A stretch of 64,000 nt of DNA from an uncultured Draconibacterium sp. (GCA_947492175.1 CANLMQ010000022.1:40420-104419); one strand, 5' to 3'; positions 34,072 through 43,146 are shown, numbered from the stretch's first letter. Translations and numbers: made by a program. The notes: a model not told the origin generated them from the sequence alone.

Positions 34072-34104
34072 AAAAGTCCGGTATCTTTGGGTACCGGACT
34101 TTTA
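34072..34104 (+). terminator. Terminator of the hydrogenase operon
   Basis: A twelve-pair perfect stem (AAAAGTCCGGTA with TACCGGACTTTT) and a T-rich tail, 21 bases after the hydA stop and directly before the ogt start. Confidence 0.85.
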
Positions 34105-34110
34105 TTTTAC

Positions 34111-34602
34111 ATGGAACAGGAATTCTACAAGAAATACATACAAACTCCTATCGGCTGGTTAGAAATTAAATCAACCAGCGTAGCTCTTTGCGCTATTCGT
34201 TTTGTTAACAGTAAAGGCATTCAAAGCCAAACTCAACCTCGAATATTATCAGAAGCTGCTAATCAGTTGAAAGAATATTTCCAGGGTTCGCGAAAGATAT
34301 TTGACTTGGATATAACTCCGGAAGGAACAGAATTTCAACAAAAAGTATGGAATATGGTTCAATTGGTTCCATTCGGAGAGACTGCATCGTATCTTGATAT
34401 TTCAATAAAAACCGGATCAGAAAAAAATACGCGTGCAGTAGGTTTGGCAAATGCCAAAAATCCAATTCCCATTGTTATTCCTTGTCACCGAATTATAGGA
34501 GCAAACGGTAAACTCACAGGATACGCCGGTGGCCTCGAAAAAAAACGGTGGTTGCTGCAACACGAACTTTCAAACTCTGACAATCCAGACCTGCTATTTT
34601 AG
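34111..34602 (+). CDS. ogt: Methylated-DNA--protein-cysteine methyltransferase
   Basis: 163 residues from ATG 34111; the longer frame from 34087 begins inside the terminator stem and is rejected. The active-site motif IPCHRIIGANGKLTGYAGG contains the acceptor Cys, preceded by the DNA-binding VPFGETASYLDIS and the NAKNPIPIV block. It repairs O6-alkylguanine by suicidal alkyl transfer. Placed after the hydrogenase operon by chance or read-through; no functional link is evident. Confidence 0.92.
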   Translation: MEQEFYKKYIQTPIGWLEIKSTSVALCAIRFVNSKGIQSQTQPRILSEAANQLKEYFQGSRKIFDLDITPEGTEFQQKVWNMVQLVPFGETASYLDISIKTGSEKNTRAVGLANAKNPIPIVIPCHRIIGANGKLTGYAGGLEKKRWLLQHELSNSDNPDLLF

Positions 34603-34765
34603 TCCCGTATTGGGATTTTTATCCCATACCGAGATCCAATTATTTCCTGGCACGCATCTTCCTTTCTGGTTTTCAATAACTTAAATATTTTGGACTGCGT
34701 TTTGTATTATAATACATGTAATCACGAAGATAAAAATTAGGGGATATCAATCATCTAAAAAAATT

Positions 34766-34800
34766 AAAATGGAACTTGGGGTTTGGGTTCCATTTTTTTA
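34766..34800 (+). terminator. Terminator-like hairpin in the gap after ogt
   Basis: AAAATGGAAC pairs with GTTCCATTTT around a 12-base loop, followed by Ts. A second hairpin (GTATTGGGAT with ATCCCATAC, about 34607-34630) lies just after ogt. No gene is seen in 34603-34902. Confidence 0.6.
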
Positions 34801-34902
34801 TGTCAATTTTTAAGTTCCTTTTTCAGCTCACATCAGTTTTTTTTTGACATATAAAAACTTCTTTGTACTCTTACCATTATTTTTATCAAACAAAAGTCGA
34901 AC

Positions 34903-35862
34903 ATGTTTAAAAATAGCCTATTACTTTCTATACTTATTGTTCTTGTTAATATTAGTTTTGCTCAGGATAGATACACCGAACCCATTTTTGACGAAATTAA
35001 GGTTGAAACTTTCACTTATGCTACCAAAGACGGAGAAAACCTGGATTTGGATATATATTTACCTGAAGCGGATGAAGATATCGAGCGGGTTACTCTGATT
35101 TATGTTCATGGAGGTGGCTTTAGTTCCGGAGAACGCAACCATGAAACGATTCAGGAATTTTGTACTGAGATGGCTAAATATGGTTATGCTGTTGCATCTT
35201 TATCATATCGGTTAACACGTAAAGGAACTAAAACAGCCTTTGGCTGCAATTGTCCTGCAAATGATAAATTAAATTCATTTTATGCTGCAGTCGAAGACGT
35301 TCAGGATGCCACCTTTTTCCTTATTGAAAACCGTCATCAGTTTGGTATCAATCCGCAAAAAATTATTCTGGCAGGAAGCAGTGCAGGAGCAGAAACTGCA
35401 TTAAACACTGCGTATCAACCTCCGTATTGTTACGGATTAGAATCAGGCCCTGTTTCGTTTGCAGGAGTTATTGGATTAGCGGGGGCAATTCCCGATACAA
35501 CAGTCATTTATAACGAATCAGCTGTTCCGTCTTTGCTTTTTCATGGCACCGACGACCAACTGGTTCCCTACGCCACGGCCCCACACCATTATTGCGATAA
35601 AGACCAACCAGGTTATATTATTTTACACGGATCATATACAATTGCCGAAAAACTACATCAACTAAACTCTCCTTACTGGCTTCATACCTCGTGTGGTGCA
35701 GGCCACGAAATAGCAAACACACCATTGAAAGATTATTTTGATGTTATAACCGAATTTTGCTACACTTTTGTTGTAAAAGGCAAGGGAGAAGAAAGACACA
35801 CCATAATTGAAGGAAATCAGAATTCAGGAAAATACTCAACTTATAATTTTTGCAAAGAATGA
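34903..35862 (+). CDS. Secreted alpha/beta-hydrolase (carboxylesterase-like)
   Basis: 319 residues with a signal peptide (1-20, ending SFAQ). The alpha/beta-hydrolase fold shows the oxyanion motif YVHGGGFSSGERN (about 68-80) and the nucleophile elbow GSSAG (about residue 160). The acid is probably Asp in FHGTDDQLVP and the His is in GAGHEIANTP. It belongs to the BD-FAE/lipase-like esterases; the substrate is unknown. Its stop codon overlaps the ATG of the next gene (ATGA), so the two are translationally coupled. Confidence 0.83.
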   Translation: MFKNSLLLSILIVLVNISFAQDRYTEPIFDEIKVETFTYATKDGENLDLDIYLPEADEDIERVTLIYVHGGGFSSGERNHETIQEFCTEMAKYGYAVASLSYRLTRKGTKTAFGCNCPANDKLNSFYAAVEDVQDATFFLIENRHQFGINPQKIILAGSSAGAETALNTAYQPPYCYGLESGPVSFAGVIGLAGAIPDTTVIYNESAVPSLLFHGTDDQLVPYATAPHHYCDKDQPGYIILHGSYTIAEKLHQLNSPYWLHTSCGAGHEIANTPLKDYFDVITEFCYTFVVKGKGEERHTIIEGNQNSGKYSTYNFCKE

Positions 35863-36692
35863 AAAAGTTAATTTTAATCGTTTTAATAATGATTCCAACT
35901 GTCCTATTAGCTCAGCAAATGAATATCATGTCATTCAATATCAGGTACAACAATCCCAACGATGGAGTAAATGCATGGCCCAACCGCATTGAGATGGTAA
36001 ATGACCTTCTTAAATTCCACGAGCCCGATATCTTTGGATTGCAGGAAGCTCTGCACAATCAGATTCTGGACATTGAAAAAGGACTACCGGAATTCGAATG
36101 GTTTGGAGTTGGCCGCGATGATGGAAAATTTGAAGGTGAGTTTGGCCCCATATTCTTTAACAAACAAAAATTTATCCTGATTGAAAAAGGACACTTCTGG
36201 CTGGCAGAGGAATGCGAAAAGCCTGGATTTGGTTGGGATGCCGCCTGTATGCGCATTGTAACCTGGGGAAAATTCCAAAGTAAAGTTACAGGCAAAAAAT
36301 TCTATTTTCTTAATACACATTTCGACCATAAAGGCGATGAAGCCCGCAAAAATTCAGCAATTCTTATTCGCAAAAAAATAGAAGAACTGACCAATGAAAA
36401 TGGATTTCCGGTAATTCTAACCGGAGATTTCAACCTTACTCCGGACCAAAAGCCTATTTCGCTTATAAAGGAATATTTGAGCGATAGCCGCGAGATATCG
36501 GAAGAACCGGCTTATGGCCCGGTTGGAACTTTTAACGCTTTTAAATGGGATGCTCCGTTAGAAAAAAGGATTGATTACATTTTTGTAAACGACAGGGTAA
36601 AAGTGCTAAAATATGCAGTACTTACCGACAATAAAGAACAACGCTGGCCATCAGATCACTTGCCGGTATTTATAAAGGTACAGCTTAAATAA
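35859..36692 (+). CDS. Secreted endonuclease/exonuclease/phosphatase-family hydrolase
   Basis: 277 residues from ATG 35859, overlapping the esterase gene by 4 bases; ATG 35850 is less likely because it would lie before the signal peptide. It has a signal peptide (ending LLAQ) and then the EEP fold: MSFNIRYNNPNDG, FGLQEAL (metal Glu), LNTHFDHKGDEAR, LTGDFNLTP and the final SDHLPVF. Similar secreted proteins act on phosphodiesters or inositol phosphates. Coupling to the esterase suggests joint degradation of an extracellular ester or lipid, by inference. Confidence 0.85.
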   Translation: MKKLILIVLIMIPTVLLAQQMNIMSFNIRYNNPNDGVNAWPNRIEMVNDLLKFHEPDIFGLQEALHNQILDIEKGLPEFEWFGVGRDDGKFEGEFGPIFFNKQKFILIEKGHFWLAEECEKPGFGWDAACMRIVTWGKFQSKVTGKKFYFLNTHFDHKGDEARKNSAILIRKKIEELTNENGFPVILTGDFNLTPDQKPISLIKEYLSDSREISEEPAYGPVGTFNAFKWDAPLEKRIDYIFVNDRVKVLKYAVLTDNKEQRWPSDHLPVFIKVQLK

Positions 36693-36730
36693 AAGTTGCT
36701 TTTTAAAAGCATTTCTGTTTTCTTAGCGGA

Positions 36731-38106
36731 ATGCTTGAAAAACTTGGTCAGCTCATTATCACAATTTCTGATTTAATTTGGGGAGCACCGATTTTGATTT
36801 TACTACTTGGCGGCGGATTTTACTTTTTAGTTTATTCCCGTTTGGCTCCGCTTCGTTACATCGGACATGCTTTACAAATTCTTACCGGAAAATACGACGA
36901 TCCGAATGAACCCGGACAATTGCGCCATTACCAGGCACTCTCGACAGCACTTGCCGGAACTGTTGGTATGGGAAATGTAAGCGGTGTTGCCGTGGCTATT
37001 ACCATGGGCGGACCAGGTGCTATTTTCTGGATGTGGGTTTCGGCTTTGCTCGGCGTAAGTACCAAATTTTTCACTTGTTCGCTGGCTGTTATGTTTCGTG
37101 GGAAAGATGATGCCGGCGAAATTCAGGGAGGTCCAATGTATTTTATTACCGAAGGACTGGGGAAAAACTGGAAACCAGTTGCCGTATTTTTTGCGCTTAT
37201 GGCAATGATTGGTGTTTCCCCCCTGTTTCAGGCCAACCAGCTTACGCAAATGATTCGCGATGTTATACTTGTTCCCAATAATATTAATACATCGTTCCAA
37301 ACAAATCTGATTACAGGAATTGTAATATCTATAATTGTAGGTATTGTTGTAATTGGAGGGATAAAACGAATTGGTGCAGTTACCGGCCGGCTGGTACCAA
37401 CAATGGTAGTAGTATATACTGTAACTGTATTCTATATTATTTTTTCGAACAGTACGCAAATTATTCCTGCGTTTCAACCATTTTAAACGATGCTTTTACA
37501 GGCGATGCAGTTTTAGGAGGTGCACTCGGAGCCATAATTATTACCGGAGTTCGCAGAGCAGCTTTTTCGAATGAAGCCGGACTGGGAACAGCTCCGATGG
37601 CCCACGGAGCAGCTAAAACTCACGAACCCATTCGCGAAGGTTTGGTTGCCATGCTTGGTCCCATAATCGACACAATTATTGTTTGTACCATGACTGCACT
37701 GGCAATAATTATTACTAACACCTGGATAAGCAGTAATGCCGATGGAATTACATTAACTGCCCAGGCTTTTGATTCATCAATTCCGGTTTACGGAAAATAT
37801 ATTCTTGCTACCTGTGTAATTTTCTTCTCCATGTCAACAATGTTTGCCTTTCCATACTATGGCGTAAAATGCCTGGGTTTTGTTGCCGGAACCAAATACC
37901 AGAATATCTACAATTATTTATTTGTTGGAGTAATCATTATTGGAGCCGTATCAAATCTTCGGGTAATTATTGGATTAATCGACATTGCTTTTGCACTAAT
38001 GGCTTTTCCAACCGTTATTTCTACAATATTGCTTTCGCCACATGTAAAGCGGGCTTCAAAAGATTATTTTGCACGACTAAAAGCAAAAAAGTTTCTGGAG
38101 AAATAA
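36731..38106 (+). pseudogene. Sodium:alanine/glycine symporter (AGCS family), broken by a frameshift
   Basis: Two reading frames together give a full AGCS transporter. The first (36731-37486) carries the N-terminal membrane helices and the signature GTVGMGNVSGVAVAITMGGPGAIFW. It runs into TAA at 37484-37486 after IIPAFQPF. The conserved continuation ILNDAFTGDAVLGGALGA, followed by RRAAFSNEAGLGTAPMAHGA, reads from about 37480 in the +2-shifted frame to 38106. One missing base near 37475-37480 (CAACCATT instead of, for example, CAAACCATT) explains it. The intact protein would couple Na+ to import of alanine or glycine. The lesion may be a true mutation or a sequencing error; both halves look otherwise well conserved. 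Confidence 0.85.
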
Positions 38107-38176
38107 TCGACATCCTTCCCCTCATTCTATTTATCTGCTCAACAACATAAAAGGACACAATAATTATTCTCTAAAA

Positions 38177-38204
38177 ATATTGTAATATTGTAGTATTACA
38201 ATAT
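38177..38204. promoter_or_regulatory. Palindromic operator upstream of the GntR-type regulator
   Basis: ATATTGTAATA (38177-38187) and TATTACAATAT (38194-38204): perfect 11-base arms with a 6-base spacer, 22 bases before the regulator start. It is typical in size and position for an autoregulatory GntR site. Confidence 0.65.
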
Positions 38205-38226
38205 AGTTTTATTTCAATATTTCAAA

Positions 38227-38610
38227 ATGATAGATTTTAAATTGGATCCAAAAGCAGGTGTTCCGTTTTATCGGCAGATAATTGACCAGATAAAATACGG
38301 AATTGCCTCAGGAAATTTAAAGGTTGGTGAACAACTGCCAACCGTTAGAGGCCTTGCGGTTGAACTAAAAGTTAATTTGAATACTGTTTCAAAAGCCTAC
38401 AAAGAATTGGAGATCCAGAATATCCTTGAAACACATTTGGGCTCGGGGACATTTATTGGGGACTCCAATTTTAAGATAACACCTAAGCAGAAACAAGAAA
38501 AACTGCATAGCATTTGTCGCGAATTTTTAACCATTGCTTCGAGTTACGGATTTACAACCTCCGATTTAATTGCAGAGTTAAATACCATGCAGAGTAACAA
38601 AAATAGCTAA
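38227..38610 (+). CDS. GntR-family transcription regulator (YtrA type)
   Basis: 127 residues: a GntR winged helix (PFYRQIIDQIKYGIASGNLK, LPTVRGLAVELKVNLNTVSKAYKEL split over two helices, GSGTFIG) and a short helical tail (about 85-127) as in the YtrA subfamily. These have no large ligand domain and usually repress their own operon for transport or envelope stress. The palindrome directly upstream and the following membrane genes (slipin 18 bases downstream, then the ExbB-like protein) fit that model. Confidence 0.9.
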   Translation: MIDFKLDPKAGVPFYRQIIDQIKYGIASGNLKVGEQLPTVRGLAVELKVNLNTVSKAYKELEIQNILETHLGSGTFIGDSNFKITPKQKQEKLHSICREFLTIASSYGFTTSDLIAELNTMQSNKNS

Positions 38611-38628
38611 CCTATAAATTCTAAAATT

Positions 38629-39510
38629 ATGCAATACACATCCAGAAATCTTCGATTCTTTAATCCCATTTCCACAACACTGCTTATTATTCTACTTGGG
38701 ATAATTGGCCTGTTATTTTATTTTGGAATAATAAACATAGTAGTAACAATAATTGCTGCGTTATTTTCAATTTTAATTGCGTCGTCCATTCACATTGCCG
38801 ATCAGTGGGAAAAAGCAGTGGTTTTACGCATGGGTAAATTTACAGGATTAAGAGGCCCCGGACCATTTGTAATTATTCCAATAATCGACCGTGTTGATAA
38901 CTTCATAGACCAAAGAATTCGTGTAACCGATTTTAAGGCAGAGGAAACATTAACAAAAGATACCGTGCCGGTTAACGTTGATGCCATTGTTTATTGGACT
39001 GTTTGGGATGCAGAAAAATCAGCGCTTGAAGTTCAGGATTATAAACGCGCCGTGGGTTATATTGCTCAGACCGGATTACGCGAAATAATAGGGAAGCATG
39101 ATCTGGCCGATCTATTACAAAATCGGGAAAAAATTGCAGAAGCAATGCAACAAACGTTAGACGAACATACTAATCCATGGGGTATTACTTGCCAGACAGT
39201 TGGGATTAAAGATGTTGTTATTCCCAAAAGTCTTGCCGATGCAATGAGTAAGCAAGCACAGGCAGAGCGCGAAAGACAAGCTCGTGTTATTTTAGGAACG
39301 GCAGAAACAGAGATCGCCGTAAAATTTGAAGAAGCCAGTCAGCGATACATAAATAATCCGGTTGCACTCCAATTGCGAGGAATGAACATGTTATTCGAAG
39401 GACTAAAAGAAAAAGGTTCGATGGTTATAGTTCCAAGTTCTGCTCTCGATTCTATGAATTTAGGAGCAATGGGAGGTTTGGTTTCGTTAGCTAAAAGCAA
39501 TGAACAGTAA
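38629..39510 (+). CDS. Slipin/stomatin-like SPFH-domain membrane protein
   Basis: 293 residues. Two N-terminal hydrophobic segments (about 15-55) precede an SPFH/band-7 domain: QWEKAVVLRMGKFTGLRGPG, FIDQRIRVTDF, VDAIVYWTV, GLREIIGKHDLADLL and ALADAMS-type SLADAMSKQAQAERERQAR. SPFH proteins form large ring scaffolds in membranes. It lies 18 bases after the GntR gene and 52 bases before the small ExbB-like gene; the operon suggests a regulated membrane-stress or transport function. Confidence 0.88.
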   Translation: MQYTSRNLRFFNPISTTLLIILLGIIGLLFYFGIINIVVTIIAALFSILIASSIHIADQWEKAVVLRMGKFTGLRGPGPFVIIPIIDRVDNFIDQRIRVTDFKAEETLTKDTVPVNVDAIVYWTVWDAEKSALEVQDYKRAVGYIAQTGLREIIGKHDLADLLQNREKIAEAMQQTLDEHTNPWGITCQTVGIKDVVIPKSLADAMSKQAQAERERQARVILGTAETEIAVKFEEASQRYINNPVALQLRGMNMLFEGLKEKGSMVIVPSSALDSMNLGAMGGLVSLAKSNEQ

Positions 39511-39562
39511 ATTCTTTCCATTTAATTCAAAAACAAATAAAATTAACTAAAAGCAAAAAACT

Positions 39563-39964
39563 ATGTCAGTAGCCGATTTATTAAAAGAAAACTTTATTGA
39601 AGGAGGTCCTTTCTTTATGACACTTCACTACCTAATGTGGATCCTTGTAATTGTTTTTACAATTCGTGCAACAAAGTACTTTCGTGCAACAAATTCCGAT
39701 TACAAAAAAATGGAAAAACTTAGCACCACAATCCTTTTTATTGGTGCATTTGGATTACTTTTTTCCATATTTTACCGTACCATCGGAATGTACAGTGCTT
39801 TCTCTGTTCTCGAAAGAAGCGGAGATATTTCTCCAACACTTGTTGCCGGCGGATTAAAAGCATCACTTATTGCTCCGTTATATTCACTTTTCTTGCTTCT
39901 TGTAACCTGTATTATCTGGTTTATTTTGAGACTTAAAATAATAGGAATGAAATTCGCTAACTAG
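39563..39964 (+). CDS. Small three-helix membrane protein resembling MotA/TolQ/ExbB channel core
   Basis: 133 residues with three transmembrane helices (about 17-36, 54-78, 99-125). The segment IFYRTIGMYSAFSVLERSG followed by GDISPTLVAGGLKASLIAPLY resembles the conserved TolQ/ExbB stretch around TMH2 and TMH3. No ExbD/TolR partner is adjacent. Third gene of the GntR-slipin operon and followed by a terminator. Family membership is likely but distant. Confidence 0.65.
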   Translation: MSVADLLKENFIEGGPFFMTLHYLMWILVIVFTIRATKYFRATNSDYKKMEKLSTTILFIGAFGLLFSIFYRTIGMYSAFSVLERSGDISPTLVAGGLKASLIAPLYSLFLLLVTCIIWFILRLKIIGMKFAN

Positions 39965-40009
39965 TTGATTTATTAAACTCAGATACAATTAAACAATGTT
40001 CAATGCTTC

Positions 40010-40042
40010 AGAAAATCTTCTCTTAACCGGGAAGATTTTCTT
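40010..40042 (+). terminator. Terminator of the GntR-slipin operon
   Basis: AGAAAATCTTC (40010-40020) pairs with GAAGATTTTCT (40031-40041) around a 10-base loop, then T-rich sequence. Confidence 0.7.
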
Positions 40043-40094
40043 TCTCTATAATTATTGTTTTTGTACTTTAGCGCTACTTTAAACATTCAATTTA

Positions 40095-40721
40095 ATGCAA
40101 GAAATCGAGAATTTTGAAAAAGCATTTTACAACGATGGTTTTCAAATAGGCATGAAAGCCGTGGAAGACGGAGCCGGAAAAAAGGCACTGTTTGCAGCAA
40201 TTCGGGCAATGTATATAGCTATTGACGGATTAAACGATTCGCTGTCGGCTTTGGCCCAACAGCAAGGGAAAGCCATAGAATGTAAAGCAGGATGCGAGTG
40301 GTGTTGCCACCAGCCTGTTTTTTCGCTCGATTACGAACTCGATTACCTTATAAACTATATCAATAAATATTTTGATAAAGAAACAATTTCGGAGATAAAA
40401 AGAAAAGCAAAACAGAAACAGGAAAAGTTGAAAAAACTTGAAGGAGATGCTTTGTTAAATTCGAAACATGCCTGTGCTTTGTTAAACGATGGTGCTTGCA
40501 TGGCATACGAAGCCCGTCCAATGGCTTGCCGCATTTATCTTTCTTCGTCGGTAAAAACCTGTCTGCATTTTTACAAGGTTCCCGACGATAAAGATAACTA
40601 CCCTGCCCTTCTGGATTTACCCATGCGTTTAGGCCGAATGATGAATGAAGGATTTAAGGCTGCGCTAAAAATGAGTGGTATTAATCCTGAGGAATTTCGA
40701 ATTGAAGAAAAGCTTTTATAA
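40095..40721 (+). CDS. YkgJ-family cysteine-cluster protein
   Basis: 208 residues with the YkgJ metal-binding pattern: CKAGCEWCCHQPV (about 63-75), then HACALLNDGACMAYEARPMACR and a final Cys in VKTCLHFY. The family (UPF0153) is thought to bind Zn or an Fe-S cluster; no reaction is established. It is a monocistronic gene. The N-terminal helical region (about 1-60) is longer than in minimal YkgJ proteins. Confidence 0.85.
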   Translation: MQEIENFEKAFYNDGFQIGMKAVEDGAGKKALFAAIRAMYIAIDGLNDSLSALAQQQGKAIECKAGCEWCCHQPVFSLDYELDYLINYINKYFDKETISEIKRKAKQKQEKLKKLEGDALLNSKHACALLNDGACMAYEARPMACRIYLSSSVKTCLHFYKVPDDKDNYPALLDLPMRLGRMMNEGFKAALKMSGINPEEFRIEEKLL

Positions 40722-40900
40722 ACAGATTGATTTGTTATTAATCCGTCAACGAACCAAAGGCAAAAAACTACACAACCTGGTACACAATATCATCATTCCG
40801 TCCTTTGGTTGAAGAATTGGCATCTATTCGAAATATGGCATATTAAATCCACCAGATTGAGGACAGTATGACGTTCTGAAGTCTCAGAGGCGATTAAACA

Positions 40901-41323
40901 CTAGAGCACTTCCATTTTTATACCAACCGCTTCAAACCTATTTTCCAGAATATCCGGAGAAACAGGTCGGCCATTTCGTGTAAGCACAGTGGTAATACGT
41001 GCATCTACCATCAATTTTTTATCAGCTTTCCGAATAATCTGCTGATTGAAAACGACCCGTAAACGTCCTTGTTTCCCCATTTTTAAAAGAATTAGAAAAT
41101 CGTCGCCCGGCCGCAGCGGGAATTTATACTCCAGCTCTGCTTTAATTACAACCGCATCAATTCCGTCGTTATGAAGTTGAGCAAAATCAACATCTGCATA
41201 ATTCAAAAATTTATGACGACAATGTTCTAAATAATTCTGATAAACGGCATTATTTACAATCCCCTGCAGATCGCATTCGTAGTCTCGCACCTGCAATTCC
41301 AGTTCAAAATGATGGTCTGTCAT
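40901..41323 (-). CDS. Hotdog-fold acyl-CoA thioesterase (YbgC/4-hydroxybenzoyl-CoA type)
   Basis: 140 residues from ATG 41323 (MTDHHFELEL); ATG 41344 would add seven residues. The motif VRDYECDLQGIVNNAVYQNYLEHCRHKFL is the YbgC-type active-site helix, in which Asp before the QGIVNN segment is catalytic. KAELEYKFPLRPGDDF follows. It hydrolyses acyl-CoA in the cytoplasm; the chain preference is unknown. Last gene of the minus-strand housekeeping block. Confidence 0.85.
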   Translation of the reverse strand: MTDHHFELELQVRDYECDLQGIVNNAVYQNYLEHCRHKFLNYADVDFAQLHNDGIDAVVIKAELEYKFPLRPGDDFLILLKMGKQGRLRVVFNQQIIRKADKKLMVDARITTVLTRNGRPVSPDILENRFEAVGIKMEVL

Positions 41324-41374
41324 AATTTGATTATTAAGAGCCAAAAGCCCTGTGAACTTGGTTAAAACAGTACA

Positions 41375-41394
41375 CCCCGGCGTTAGAGCCGGGG
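41375..41394. repeat. GC-rich REP-like hairpin between FAH-family and thioesterase genes
   Basis: CCCCGGC, six bases, GCCGGGG: a perfect seven-pair hairpin, unusually GC-rich for this genome. It resembles dispersed REP-type units. As a terminator it would be weak because no U run follows. Confidence 0.5.
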
Positions 41395-41420
41395 CTATAT
41401 CTGATCCAATAAATTTGTTT

Positions 41421-42035
41421 TTATTTTATCTCAAAGTCAAGTAACTTTTTGTCTTCGAGGTAACCTTCCAAATGATCGCCGATTTTAACCGGCCCTACAT
41501 TTGCCGGAGTGCCTGTATAAATCAGGTCACCAATTTTTAAGGTTACGTATTTCGAAATATTTGCAATCAGTTCTTCAAAACCAAAAATCATTAATCCCGA
41601 ATTGGATTCCTGTACTGTTTTTCCATTAATATCCAAATGGAAATTAATTGCTTCCTGATCAGCCAAAACCGATTTTGATAAAAAAGTATTGCTTAATGCT
41701 GCAGCCTTATCAAAAGCTTTTGCTTTTTCCCAGGGCAATCCTTTGGCTTTAAGTTGTGCCTGCACATCGCGGGCTGTAAAATCAATTCCCAAGCCAACCT
41801 CGTCGAAATACCTGTGTGCAAAACGTTTTTCAATGTTTTTGCCAATCCGGTTAATTTTAATTACCAGTTCAATTTCGTGATGAACTTCGTTTGTCCAGTC
41901 CGGAATATAAAACGGATCGTTATTACGAAGCAGCGCTGTATCCGGCTTCATAAAAAATATAGGCTCTTCAGGAACTTCGTTGCCCAATTCTTTGGCATGT
42001 GCTACGTAATTTCTTCCTATACAAATTATTTTCAT
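41421..42035 (-). CDS. Fumarylacetoacetate hydrolase-family protein
   Basis: 204 residues from ATG 42035 (MKIICIGRNYVAHAKELGN); the frame also has ATG 42050. Family motifs: GRNYVAHAKELGN, EEPIFFMKPD, HHEIELVIKI (metal-binding Glu residues), GLGIDFTARDVQ and IYTGTPANVGPVKIGDHLEG. Members hydrolyse or decarboxylate acylpyruvates and oxaloacetate. In Bacteroidota this gene commonly sits beside the DnaQ-like exonuclease and dnaN, as here, without a known functional link. Confidence 0.9.
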   Translation of the reverse strand: MKIICIGRNYVAHAKELGNEVPEEPIFFMKPDTALLRNNDPFYIPDWTNEVHHEIELVIKINRIGKNIEKRFAHRYFDEVGLGIDFTARDVQAQLKAKGLPWEKAKAFDKAAALSNTFLSKSVLADQEAINFHLDINGKTVQESNSGLMIFGFEELIANISKYVTLKIGDLIYTGTPANVGPVKIGDHLEGYLEDKKLLDFEIK

Positions 42036-42150
42036 TTTTTCCAGTTTCAAACTGCGAGTCTCTGGCTACTAATTACAAACCGCAGATATTAAAAACATCA
42101 TGTATAAAGTTTCTCAATCATCAATCTTCCTAAACTGATTACCTAGACTA

Positions 42151-42312
42151 ATACCAATTTTATTTTGAAACTAGCGTTAAATTGTTTTGAATATTTTGAG
42201 TTTAGGCGCGCTGAAAAATTAAGGCATAGCCAAAGCTACGGTGCAATTTTTCAGCAAAGTATAAACTCAAAAGAACAAAAGAATAATGCTCATTTCAATG
42301 TAATATTGGTAT
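42151..42312. mobile_element. MITE-like element: 162-base imperfect palindrome
   Basis: The ends are ATACCAAT (42151) and ATTGGTAT (to 42312). The two halves match as inverted copies over most of their length: TTTTGAGTTTA on the left corresponds to TAAACTCAAAA on the right, and GCTGAAAAATT to AATTTTTCAGC, around a centre reading AGCCAAAGCT. There is no ORF. It lies between the FAH-family gene and the exonuclease. It is either a miniature inverted-repeat transposable element or a long RNA hairpin. No clear target-site duplication is seen. Confidence 0.7.
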
Positions 42313-42328
42313 AAATACTGACACGTTC

Positions 42329-43132
42329 TTATTTGTTCATCATTTTTAACTTTAATTGCGTAAGTACCTTTTTGGTATAAAGAGGAAATTCACTGTTTAA
42401 TATCCACCCAAAATAACCAGGTTGTTCCTGTAGTACTTTTTCTACAGGAACTCCTTTGTTCTTCCCAAAGTTAAATACTTCAACGCCATTTTCGTCGTAC
42501 ACGATCCGTCCTACAAAATCTACATTCCGGTCGTACGATGAAAAATCACTTAATTTATCAATATCGTTTACAATAGGAACCGTTTTTTTACCCTTTTCCT
42601 CAAACTCAACATTTTCGTATTTATCTAACTGAGCCTTTAGTACCTCGTAGGTGGCTTTGGTATCAGCCATGGCACTGTGGGCATCAACCAAATCCTCGTT
42701 GCAATAAAATTTATAAGCAGCAGCCAACGTACGTTTTTCCATTTTGTGGAAAATGGCCTGTACATCAATAAACTTACGCTTTTTCATATCCACGTCAACT
42801 TCTGCTCTCAAAAATTCTTCGGCCAAAAGCGGGATATCGAAACGGTTGGAATTAAATCCTCCCAGATCGCAACCTTCTATAAATTTGGCCAGTGTTTTGG
42901 CAACCGATTTAAAAGTAGGTGCATCTTTTACGTCCTCATCATAAATTCCATGTACCAGCGAAGCTTCCTCGGGAATAGGCATTTCCGGATTTATTCGTAA
43001 CAATTTTTCCTCTTCTGTTCCGTCAACATTTACTTTTATCAACGCAATTTCTACAATACGATCGGTTACAACGTTAATTCCGGTTGTTTCCAGATCAAGA
43101 AATACTATTGGATTTTTTAATTGAAGTTGCAT
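42329..43132 (-). CDS. DnaQ-like 3'-5' exonuclease
   Basis: 267 residues. The DEDD exonuclease domain (about 1-175) has FLDLETTGINVVTDRIVEIA (Asp/Glu metal ligands), GFNSNRFDIPLLAEE and the final HSAMADTKAT. A C-terminal domain (about 195-267) with VFNFGKNKGVPVEKVLQEQPGYF, split by turns, and GWILNSEFP is the DUF3820-type extension of this family. It probably proofreads or trims DNA and is transcribed after dnaN in the same direction. A terminator-like hairpin lies between them, so coupling is partial. Confidence 0.9.
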   Translation of the reverse strand: MQLQLKNPIVFLDLETTGINVVTDRIVEIALIKVNVDGTEEEKLLRINPEMPIPEEASLVHGIYDEDVKDAPTFKSVAKTLAKFIEGCDLGGFNSNRFDIPLLAEEFLRAEVDVDMKKRKFIDVQAIFHKMEKRTLAAAYKFYCNEDLVDAHSAMADTKATYEVLKAQLDKYENVEFEEKGKKTVPIVNDIDKLSDFSSYDRNVDFVGRIVYDENGVEVFNFGKNKGVPVEKVLQEQPGYFGWILNSEFPLYTKKVLTQLKLKMMNK

Positions 43133-43146
43133 GTGTTATCTGTTAT

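Noticed and set aside
34087..34110. Longer N-terminus for the methyltransferase
   Set aside because: The codons lie within the terminator stem of the hydrogenase operon.
36872..37477. 201-residue minus-strand ORF over the AGCS symporter
   Set aside because: A shadow of the conserved symporter frame; its Tyr/Asn-rich composition is typical of antisense reading.
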